A DNA stretch of 64,000 nt, from assembly GCA_030432635.1 (NCBI GenBank), contig JAUIMB010000007.1:124001-188000 (forward strand). Reading direction: 5' to 3'. Source of the DNA: Bacteroidia bacterium (GTDB taxonomy: Bacteria; Bacteroidota; Bacteroidia; Flavobacteriales; Flavobacteriaceae). Shown here piece after piece: positions 25,258-32,755 of this stretch. Every line of letters begins with the position of its first letter. The first letter of the stretch is position 1. A model generated the notes under the pieces. The model saw only the letters and a list, made by a program, of their open reading frames with translations, was not told where the DNA came from and ran no database searches. The position numbers and the translations under genes are program-made.

Positions 25258-27330
25258 ATGAAAAAAGAGATATTAGAGAAAGGGTTTTCAAACCTTTGTA
25301 CAGCCAAGGCGATGGCTGAATTATACGAAGCCAATTTTAAACAAGTATCGAAATACGTTCATGCGACGTCTCGAGGACATGAAGCGATTCAAACCGCTTT
25401 AGGGATGCAACTGCTGCCTCAGGATTATGCCTTTCCATACTATAGGGATGATGCCATGTTATTGGCATTCGGATTGGAACCTTATGACTTGATGCTACAG
25501 TTGTTGGCAAAAAAGGACGATCCGTTTTCTGGAGGTAGAACCTATTATTCTCACCCTAGTTTAAAGGATACTGATAAACCTAAAATTCCACATCAGTCTT
25601 CTGCAACCGGTATGCAAGCTATTCCAGCAACAGGAACAGCAATGGGAATGCAATATCTCGAAAAACAAAACCTTAACAATCCAAATGTAGCTGATAAAGA
25701 CAATACTTCTGAGTTAAAACCCATAACGGTTTGTTCTTTAGGTGATGCTTCCGTTACTGAAGGTGAAATAGCTGAAGCCTTTCAGATGGCAGCCTTAAAG
25801 CAAATGCCTATACTGTACTTGGTTCAGGATAATGGTTGGGATATTTCTGCAAATGAAGCCGAGACCAGAGCACAAAATGCAGCAGAATATGCAGCTGGAT
25901 TTATTGGTTTGGAAGCCATTTCTATAGATGGAGCCAATTTTGTTGAAAGTTATAATGCTTTGGAAAATGTTATCAATACTATTAGAAAAGAACGTCGTCC
26001 GTTTTTGGTGCATGCCAAAGTGCCATTATTAAACCACCATACGTCTGGTGTTCGTATGGAATGGTATCGAGACGATTTGGAAGAAGCCAAATCAAGGGAC
26101 CCTTATCCAGTTTTGAGACAACAACTATTAGATAATGGTTTTTCAGAAAAAGATGTGAAAGCCATCGAAAAGACTGCTAAAACCAAGGTGGAGAAAGATT
26201 TTCACAGAGCATTGAAAGCTGAAGATCCAAAGCCTGAGGATTTGTTTACTCATGATTTTGTTCCAACTCCAATAACTGAAGAGTTAGGTGTTCGGGAACC
26301 AGAAGGCGCAGACAAGGTGGTCATGGTCGATTGTGCTTTATTCGCCGTTGAAGAATTGATGCGAACGCATAAAGAATGTTTGCTTTATGGACAGGATGTT
26401 GGCGGACGATTAGGTGGTGTGTTTCGTGAAGCTGCAACGCTAGCTCAAAAGTTTGGTGATGATCGTGTGTTTAATACGCCAATCCAGGAAGCATTTATTG
26501 TTGGTTCTACTGTAGGGATGAGTGCTGTTGGGTTAAAACCCATAGTTGAGGTGCAGTTTGCCGATTACATCTGGCCAGGATTAAACCAGCTCTTTACCGA
26601 AGTAAGTCGAAGTTGCTACCTGTCCAATGGAAAATGGCCTGTAAGTATGATTTTAAGAGTTCCTATTGGTGCTTATGGCAGTGGTGGACCTTATCATTCT
26701 TCATCTGTTGAAAGTGTAATTACCAATATTCGTGGTATCAAAATAGCCTATCCCAGTAATGGTGCCGATTTAAAAGGATTGATGAAAGCGGCTTATTATG
26801 ATCCAAATCCAGTGGTTATTCTTGAGCACAAGGGCTTGTATTGGTCAAAAGTACCTGGAACGCAAACCGCAACTTCTGTGGAGCCTTCTGAAGACTATGT
26901 GCTACCCTTTGGGAAAGCTTGGGTCTTACAAGAAATATGGAAACAAGATGATGTGGAGACCTTGACTATAGTAACCTACGGAATGGGTGTGCATTGGGCT
27001 TACAATGCCTCAGGGCAATTAGATATGCTAGATCAAATTGAAATTATTGATTTGAGAACATTATATCCTTTGGATGAAGACACGATAATGAAATCTGTTA
27101 AAAAGACAGGAAAATGTTTGGTAGTCACTGAAGAACCTTCTAATAATAGCTTTGCTAGAGCATTAGCAGGAAAGATCCAGGAGGAATGCTTTAAATATCT
27201 CGATGCACCCGTGATGACCATTGGAAGTGAAAACATGCCAGCAATTCCACTAAACTCAACCTTAGAGGAAACCATGATTCCCTCAACAGATAAAGTAAAG
27301 AATAAGATTAGAAAGTTACTGGAATATTAA
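25258..27330 (+). CDS. 2-oxoacid dehydrogenase E1, fused alpha and beta subunits
   Basis: E1 is the thiamine-diphosphate enzyme that decarboxylates a 2-oxoacid and loads the lipoyl group of E2. The 690-residue protein fuses an alpha part (about 1-325; ThDP motif GDASVTEGEIAEAFQMAAL followed by QDNGWDISAN) to a beta part (about 345-690; YGQDVGGRLGGVFREA and ADYIWPGLNQLFTE). Such fusions are common in this phylum. ATG at 25258 is used because the upstream frame reads through an intergenic repeat. In this setting it could make phenylacetyl-CoA from phenylpyruvate, but it may simply be the branched-chain enzyme. Confidence 0.9.
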   Translation: MKKEILEKGFSNLCTAKAMAELYEANFKQVSKYVHATSRGHEAIQTALGMQLLPQDYAFPYYRDDAMLLAFGLEPYDLMLQLLAKKDDPFSGGRTYYSHPSLKDTDKPKIPHQSSATGMQAIPATGTAMGMQYLEKQNLNNPNVADKDNTSELKPITVCSLGDASVTEGEIAEAFQMAALKQMPILYLVQDNGWDISANEAETRAQNAAEYAAGFIGLEAISIDGANFVESYNALENVINTIRKERRPFLVHAKVPLLNHHTSGVRMEWYRDDLEEAKSRDPYPVLRQQLLDNGFSEKDVKAIEKTAKTKVEKDFHRALKAEDPKPEDLFTHDFVPTPITEELGVREPEGADKVVMVDCALFAVEELMRTHKECLLYGQDVGGRLGGVFREAATLAQKFGDDRVFNTPIQEAFIVGSTVGMSAVGLKPIVEVQFADYIWPGLNQLFTEVSRSCYLSNGKWPVSMILRVPIGAYGSGGPYHSSSVESVITNIRGIKIAYPSNGADLKGLMKAAYYDPNPVVILEHKGLYWSKVPGTQTATSVEPSEDYVLPFGKAWVLQEIWKQDDVETLTIVTYGMGVHWAYNASGQLDMLDQIEIIDLRTLYPLDEDTIMKSVKKTGKCLVVTEEPSNNSFARALAGKIQEECFKYLDAPVMTIGSENMPAIPLNSTLEETMIPSTDKVKNKIRKLLEY

Positions 27331-27391
27331 TATAATTAAACAATAGATTTCACCGAATTTTGTATATTGAACCATTAATATATTTTAAATC

Positions 27392-27760
27392 ATGAGAAAA
27401 CAAATATTTTTGATGGGATTAGCTTGCTTTTTGTTTTTAGGAAGCCAAGTGTCTTTCGCCCAATCTAAGCAGGAAAAAAAGCCCCTAGTGGCAAAAACGA
27501 CAGTGCAATCTACTGAATTGAATGCCGAAAAAGTAATAGGCATTTTTGAAAGAGGCTCTCAACTTAACGATAGTCAGAAGAATAAGGTTCACAGTATCTT
27601 TGAAGCTGTTGAAGAGAAACGAAAGGGAATAGCAACGGTTGAAGATGACAAGGAGCGACAAAGGAAGACCGCTTTATTACAGAACTATATTAATACTAAA
27701 TTGATGGATGTATTGACAGATCAGCAATACAAAACTTATCTTGAAGCAATGTCAAGATAG
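27392..27760 (+). CDS. Small secreted helical protein
   Basis: The 122-residue protein has a signal peptide (about 1-23, ending in SFAQ) and a helical, charged mature part ending in LTDQQYKTYLEAM. That ending resembles the helical repeat of Spy/CpxP-like periplasmic proteins, but the match is weak. It follows the E1 gene by 61 bases and is bounded by a strong terminator, so it could be the last gene of the long plus-strand run or have its own promoter. Function unknown. Confidence 0.75.
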   Translation: MRKQIFLMGLACFLFLGSQVSFAQSKQEKKPLVAKTTVQSTELNAEKVIGIFERGSQLNDSQKNKVHSIFEAVEEKRKGIATVEDDKERQRKTALLQNYINTKLMDVLTDQQYKTYLEAMSR

Positions 27761-27781
27761 ACTAACTCAATTATATTATGG

Positions 27782-27821
27782 AAAAAAAAGATCTTCAAGA
27801 ACAATTTTGAAGGTCTTTTTT
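27782..27821. terminator. Bidirectional terminator
   Basis: GATCTTCAA (27790-27798) pairs with TTGAAGGTC (27807-27815) with one wobble. An A-run precedes it and a T-run follows, so it can serve both the plus-strand gene ending at 27760 and the SulP gene ending at 27835 on the minus strand. Confidence 0.85.
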
Positions 27822-27834
27822 ATTCTAAAACCCT

Positions 27835-29511
27835 TTAAATATTATATTCTGAAAGTGGCTTAGTGAATTTTTCAGGGTCTGCTGCTAAATGATATCGTGG
27901 GTCATCAATATCATCAACAATGACTTCATTAAATTTAGGATGGGCTTTATGAAGCAATGTTTTACAATCCTTGCTCAAATGTCTTAATTTGATGGACTTG
28001 CCTTCTGCTTCATATTTGTTTACCAAGTTAAAGATGGCTTCTAGGGCAGAATGATCGCTAACTCTGGACTCGATGAAATCAATTTCAACCTTTTGAGGAT
28101 CATTCTTTACATCAAACTTCGAATTAAAATTTTGTATGGAACCAAAGAACAGTGGTCCCCAAATTTCATAAGTTTTTGTTCCATCTGGTTGCATGCGTTT
28201 TCGAGCCCTAATCATTGTGGCATTTTTCCATGCAAAAACCAAGGCAGAAATAATGACACCAGCAATTACAGCAACAGCCAAATCTTTCCATACGGTTATG
28301 GCGGAAACAGCGATCAAGACAATGGCATCTGAAAGCGGAATTTTTCTAATAATTCTAAAGCTACTCCAGGCAAAAGTCCCTATAACTACCATAAACATAA
28401 CGCCAACTAATGCAGCAATAGGTATTTGTTCGATTAATGGCGCACCAAATAGAACAAAACAAAGCAATGCAATTGCAGCAACGGCACCTGATAATCGTCC
28501 GCGACCTCCTGAATCAACATTAATGATGGATTGTCCAATCATTGCGCATCCACCCATTCCTCCAAATAATCCATTTAACAAGTTAGCACCACCTTGGGCT
28601 ATACATTCGCGATTTCCATTGCCTCGAGTATCGGTCATATCGTCAATAAGGTTCAATGTCATCAACGATTCAATAAGTCCAACTGCTGCTAAAATAAACG
28701 CAGTTGAAATTATTAAATTCCAATGACCAGATAATGTCCCGAAAAGTAGAAAGATTTGATCTTGAAATGAAGGCAGTTCACCTTGTAAACCTTCACCGCC
28801 ACCTTCTCTAATAAAAGATCCAACAGTACTCATTTCTATGCCTCCTAAAATGGTGATACAAGCGACGATGATTATAGCGACTAGAGCTGCAGGGATTTTT
28901 TTGGTAAGTTTAGGGAGACCAAACATGATGCCCATTGTTAAACCAATAAAAGCAAGCATTTTCCATAGGTCAGAATTAGAAAACAAATAGGAAAACCATT
29001 CGGAAGTGTTTTTCCAAATAGAGATTTCCTGTGGAACGGCATTAGGAAATAGACCTAATTGTGATAGGAAAATAACAATTGCCAACCCGTTAACAAACCC
29101 CATCATGACTGGGTGAGGTATCAATCTTACAAATTTTCCCAACCTAAATACACCAGCCAGTATTTGAATACCTCCAACAAAAAGTAACGTAATAAATAGC
29201 CATTGAAGTCCAAGGTTTTCTATAGGGACATCCAAGCTCGTTCCTACCTCATTTCCTTTTTGGATCAAGTGAACCATGACCACAGCCATGGCTCCAGTTG
29301 CTCCAGAAATCATACCAGGTCTGCCACCAAAAAGCGCAGTTACGATACCCATCATGAAAGCTCCATAAAGGCCAACTAAGGGATCTACACCAGCGACAAA
29401 AGCAAATGCTACTGCCTCAGGTACTAGAGCTAAAGCAACTGTTAGACCAGAAAGTATATCATTTTTTGGGTTCTGAGTAAAATTTTTTCTTGTAGTTTGA
29501 CCTAGTATCAT
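27835..29511 (-). CDS. SulP-family anion transporter with STAS domain
   Basis: This is an inner membrane transporter of the SulP family, which move sulfate, bicarbonate or other anions. The 558-residue protein has 10-12 hydrophobic segments over about 20-430, with LSGLTVALALVPEAVAFA near the N-terminus and GMGGCAMIGQSIINVDSGGR in the middle. A C-terminal STAS domain follows (about 450-555, with SRVSDHSALEAI). The anion carried is not readable from sequence. It is a single gene between two terminators. Confidence 0.92.
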   Translation of the reverse strand: MILGQTTRKNFTQNPKNDILSGLTVALALVPEAVAFAFVAGVDPLVGLYGAFMMGIVTALFGGRPGMISGATGAMAVVMVHLIQKGNEVGTSLDVPIENLGLQWLFITLLFVGGIQILAGVFRLGKFVRLIPHPVMMGFVNGLAIVIFLSQLGLFPNAVPQEISIWKNTSEWFSYLFSNSDLWKMLAFIGLTMGIMFGLPKLTKKIPAALVAIIIVACITILGGIEMSTVGSFIREGGGEGLQGELPSFQDQIFLLFGTLSGHWNLIISTAFILAAVGLIESLMTLNLIDDMTDTRGNGNRECIAQGGANLLNGLFGGMGGCAMIGQSIINVDSGGRGRLSGAVAAIALLCFVLFGAPLIEQIPIAALVGVMFMVVIGTFAWSSFRIIRKIPLSDAIVLIAVSAITVWKDLAVAVIAGVIISALVFAWKNATMIRARKRMQPDGTKTYEIWGPLFFGSIQNFNSKFDVKNDPQKVEIDFIESRVSDHSALEAIFNLVNKYEAEGKSIKLRHLSKDCKTLLHKAHPKFNEVIVDDIDDPRYHLAADPEKFTKPLSEYNI

Positions 29512-29584
29512 TGTTATACACTTTAAAAGTCGGCAAATATAGGCTTTTAGTAACGAAGTGAAAAAAGCTCAGGGTAATAAACGG

Positions 29585-29616
29585 AAAAAGGCATCAAGTA
29601 GATACTGATGCCTTTT
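29585..29616. terminator. Bidirectional terminator
   Basis: AAAAGGCATCA pairs with TGATGCCTTTT across a nine-base loop. It lies just past the 3' end of the DUF4136 gene (minus strand), in the gap leading to the SulP gene. Confidence 0.8.
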
Positions 29617-29635
29617 AATTTATCTTGAGGTCATT

Positions 29636-30184
29636 TTATTCCATAGACGGAGGATATTTCTCCATAACTTTAGATACAAATTCATTAATCCTTGCTTCTT
29701 TCTTTTCCATGTTTTGTGACAAATAACCGGTTCCCATACCTTGCCATACCAATTCCTTCTTTTCAGCGTCAATGAGATCTATAAAAAGTTTACCTTCAAC
29801 TCTTGTTGAAACTGTTGGTTGCTGATTCCAACCCCAACCCCAACCAGGTCCAAATCCACCCCAACCCCAGCCTCCAACGCCCCAGGTATTATTGTAGACA
29901 TTTACGCGTTGATTTGATTTAGTAAAAATACTAACCAAAAGATCTGGATTTTCAGATTTTGTATAGCCTTGTGCCAGTAGTTCGCTTTCGATAGCTCTTA
30001 AAATACGACGCTTATCAAGGTCGCTGATTTCAGCTTTGTCAATTCCAGTTTTAAAAAAGGCAAACGTTTTATATTGTGCAAACTTTGCTTCTTTGTCATA
30101 ATCTGCGGCAACTCGTACCGAACTGCATGATGTCAATACAATACCAAGGAATATAACAGGGATTATTTTCAGAATATTTTTCAT
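29636..30184 (-). CDS. DUF4136 lipoprotein
   Basis: The 182-residue protein has a lipoprotein signal peptide (LGIVLTSCSS, Cys about 20) and a DUF4136 domain (YDKEAKFAQYKTFAFFKT, then LLAQGYTKSENPDLLVSIF and VEGKLFIDLIDAEKKELVWQG). A Gly/Trp-rich insertion at about 100-120 (WGVGGWGWGGFGPGWGWGW) is unusually dense in tryptophan. The family function is unknown. The gene starts 15 bases after the hutU stop, so the two are probably co-transcribed. Confidence 0.88.
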   Translation of the reverse strand: MKNILKIIPVIFLGIVLTSCSSVRVAADYDKEAKFAQYKTFAFFKTGIDKAEISDLDKRRILRAIESELLAQGYTKSENPDLLVSIFTKSNQRVNVYNNTWGVGGWGWGGFGPGWGWGWNQQPTVSTRVEGKLFIDLIDAEKKELVWQGMGTGYLSQNMEKKEARINEFVSKVMEKYPPSME

Positions 30185-30199
30185 AGTCGATTTTTTAAA

Positions 30200-32383
30200 T
30201 TAAAATGAGTTCAACAAGTTTTTATCTACTCTATTTGGTAGTGTAACCTTCAAATTTGGTTCTAAATCCATGGCACGTTTAATAGCGAACTCTGCACCTT
30301 CATTTCTTGCCCAACTTCTCCTTGAAATACCATTGTTAACATCCCAGAAAAGCATTGATTTTAAACGTTTTGACGCTTCTATACTACCATCAAGAACCAT
30401 GCCAAATCCACCATTAATAACTTCACCCCAACCAACGCCTCCACCATTGTGAATACTCACCCATGTGGCTCCTCTAAAGCTATCACCAATCACATTATGA
30501 ATAGCCATATCCGCCGTAAAACGTGATCCATCATAAATGTTGCTGGTTTCACGATATGGAGAATCGGTTCCTGATACATCATGATGGTCTCTTCCTAGAA
30601 TAACATATCCTATTTCACCTGCTGAAATAGCGTCATTAAATGCATTTGCTATTTTTGTTCTTCCTTCTGCGTCGGCATACAATATCCTGGCTTGAGACCC
30701 AACGACTAATCTGTTCTCCTGAGCACCTTTAATCCATTGTATATTATCGGCCATTTGTTGTTGAATCTCTTTAGGGGATTCCTGCATTATCTTTTCAAGT
30801 ACTTGACATGCTATCTCATCAGTTTTGGCTAAGTCTTCTGGTTTGCCAGAGGCACAAACCCAACGAAAGGGACCAAAACCAAAATCAAAACACATTGGTC
30901 CCATAATATCTTGTACATATGAAGGATACTTAAAATCAATACCGTTTTCAGCCATTATATCTGCCCCAGCACGTGAAGCTTCTAGTAGAAAAGCGTTTCC
31001 ATAATCGAAAAAATAAGTGCCTTTTGTGGTGTGCTTATTTATTGCTGCTGCGTGACGTCTTAAAGATTGCTGTACATTTTCCTTAAATAATTGTGGGTTT
31101 TGGGCCATCATATCATTTGCTTCTTCAAATGTGAGACCGACGGGATAATAGCCACCTGCCCAAGGGTTGTGTAAGGAGGTTTGATCGCTGCCCAAATCAA
31201 TTTGAATATTTGCTTCATGGAACTTTTCCCAAACCTCTACAATATTTCCTAAATAGGCAATCGATACAGTTTCAAGATTTGATTTGGCCTCATTGATTCG
31301 CAATACTAAATCATCTAAATCAGTGATTTTTTCATCAATCCACCCTTGATCCAATCGTACTTGAGTTATTTTAGGGTTCACTTCTGCACACACTGTAATA
31401 CAACCTGCTATATTACCGGCTTTTGGTTGAGCTCCTGACATTCCACCTAGACCAGATGTTACAAAAAGATGCCCTTTAGGAGTTTTTTTTATTTTTCTGA
31501 AACCATTTAACACAGTGATAGTTGTGCCGTGTACAATACCCTGTGGGCCAATATACATATAACTGCCAGCAGTCATTTGCCCATATTGCGTAACACCAAG
31601 AGCATTAAATTTCTCCCAATCATCAGGTTTTGAGTAATTTGGTATCATCATTCCATTGGTTACCACTACTCTAGGAGCCTCTTTGTGGCTAGGAAATAAG
31701 CCCATAGGATGCCCAGAATACATGACTAGTGTTTGTTCATCACTCATTTCTGAAAGATATTTCATTGTAAGACGGTATTGGGCCCAATTGGAAAACACAC
31801 CACCATTACCACCATAGGTTATTAGTTCATGAGGATGTTGTGCTACAGCATAATCTAAATTATTCTGTATCATTAACATAATTGCTGCTGCTTGTTTAGA
31901 TTTGGCAGGATAATCGTTAATTGGCCTAGCATACATTTTGTAATCTGGACGGAAGCGATACATATAAATCCGACCATAAGTGTCCAACTCATGTTTGAAT
32001 TCGGGTAACAAGGTTTCATGATGAACAGGATCAAAATAGCGCAGGGCATTTTTTAGAGCTAGCTTTTGTTCCTCTTTTGATAAAATGGCCTTACGCTTAG
32101 GAGCATGATTTATGGACGAATCATAAGATTTTGGTACAGGCAATATGCTAGGAATTCCTTCTTTTATTTGATCTTTAAAAGATAAAGTCGATGTCGGCAT
32201 TACTTTTTTTTTTATTGAAGTTTTAGATTTAAATACTGTTGAAGGATCAAAACCATAGGGACAATGCCTGCAGCCACTTTCACAACAATACCCTCTTTTT
32301 AAATGGTACTGTTCTGTAAAGCAGCGAAAGCCTTCAGATGTGAGATAAAAATCACCGTCTTCAATTGGTATTAATTTCTTCAT
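30200..32383 (-). CDS. hutU: Urocanate hydratase with in-frame N-terminal DUF5522 module
   Basis: Urocanate hydratase converts urocanate to imidazolonepropionate in histidine breakdown. Residues 62-727 are a complete HutU (normal start MPTSTLSFKDQIKEGIPS; motifs YGGNGGVFSNWAQYRLT and SGKPEDLAKTD). Residues 1-50 are a separate Cys-rich module of the DUF5522 type (HLKRGYCCESGCRHCPYGF). The two are joined through a run of ten A's coding for Lys-Lys-Lys. With one A fewer, the DUF5522 frame would stop at a TAA overlapping the hutU ATG at 32200. The canonical hutU is therefore 30200-32200 (666 residues). No other hut gene is nearby. Confidence 0.93.
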   Translation of the reverse strand: MKKLIPIEDGDFYLTSEGFRCFTEQYHLKRGYCCESGCRHCPYGFDPSTVFKSKTSIKKKVMPTSTLSFKDQIKEGIPSILPVPKSYDSSINHAPKRKAILSKEEQKLALKNALRYFDPVHHETLLPEFKHELDTYGRIYMYRFRPDYKMYARPINDYPAKSKQAAAIMLMIQNNLDYAVAQHPHELITYGGNGGVFSNWAQYRLTMKYLSEMSDEQTLVMYSGHPMGLFPSHKEAPRVVVTNGMMIPNYSKPDDWEKFNALGVTQYGQMTAGSYMYIGPQGIVHGTTITVLNGFRKIKKTPKGHLFVTSGLGGMSGAQPKAGNIAGCITVCAEVNPKITQVRLDQGWIDEKITDLDDLVLRINEAKSNLETVSIAYLGNIVEVWEKFHEANIQIDLGSDQTSLHNPWAGGYYPVGLTFEEANDMMAQNPQLFKENVQQSLRRHAAAINKHTTKGTYFFDYGNAFLLEASRAGADIMAENGIDFKYPSYVQDIMGPMCFDFGFGPFRWVCASGKPEDLAKTDEIACQVLEKIMQESPKEIQQQMADNIQWIKGAQENRLVVGSQARILYADAEGRTKIANAFNDAISAGEIGYVILGRDHHDVSGTDSPYRETSNIYDGSRFTADMAIHNVIGDSFRGATWVSIHNGGGVGWGEVINGGFGMVLDGSIEASKRLKSMLFWDVNNGISRRSWARNEGAEFAIKRAMDLEPNLKVTLPNRVDKNLLNSF
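32202..32213 (-). other. A10 homopolymer joining DUF5522 and hutU frames
   Basis: Read on the minus strand, ten A's sit between CAAT and GTAATG. In the present length both modules are in one frame. A nine-A version creates AAG TAA TG, ending the first ORF one base into the hutU start codon. Confidence 0.85.
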
Positions 32384-32430
32384 ATCACAAAGATAATGTA
32401 ATTTGGAAAGATTTTTGTTTGTTGTCAGTT

Positions 32431-32754
32431 ATGCTTATCGTTTTGAAATATATAGTTCCAAGAGGCTATCTCGGAATAGTCGTTTTTCCATTTATTTTTA
32501 TTAAGGATCCTAAATTAAGATCTAACATGGTTTTTATTAATCATGAACGCATTCATCTAAGGCAACAAATAGAATTATTGGTTATTCCTTTTTATGTTTT
32601 GTATTGTGTAGAGTTTATTGTTCGTTTGGTTCAATATAGAAATTGGCGTAATGCCTATTTAGCTATATCTTTTGAAAAAGAAGCCTATTTTAACGAAAAA
32701 AACCTCGATTATATAGAATCGAGGTCATTTTACGGTTTCAAGGATTATTTTTGA
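32431..32754 (+). CDS. Small membrane protein with HExxH motif
   Basis: The 107-residue protein starts at the ATG at 32431; the longer open frame overlaps hutU on the other strand and lacks a sensible start. Two hydrophobic segments are seen (about 1-25 and 48-65). Between them lies INHERIHLRQQ, with the zinc-protease-type motif His38-Glu39-x-x-His42, and a possible third ligand Glu lies at 82 or 84 (FEKEAY). It resembles the core of M56/BlaR-type membrane peptidases in miniature, but I cannot assign a family. It ends one base before the stop codon of the convergent T9SS gene. Confidence 0.7.
   Translation: MLIVLKYIVPRGYLGIVVFPFIFIKDPKLRSNMVFINHERIHLRQQIELLVIPFYVLYCVEFIVRLVQYRNWRNAYLAISFEKEAYFNEKNLDYIESRSFYGFKDYF
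32696..32724 (-). terminator. Terminator of the large T9SS gene, inside the convergent CDS
   Basis: CCTCGATT (32703-32710) pairs with AATCGAGG (32717-32724). On the minus strand a run of seven T's follows the stem. It lies within the last 60 bases of the small HExxH gene. Confidence 0.75.
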
Positions 32755-32755
32755 T

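Noticed and set aside
28193-28726. A 177-codon plus-strand frame
   Set aside because: It is antisense to the SulP transporter, which is clearly the real gene.
32365-32430. Upstream extension of the small HExxH protein
   Set aside because: It overlaps the start of the DUF5522-HutU gene on the other strand and delays the membrane segment; ATG at 32431 fits better.
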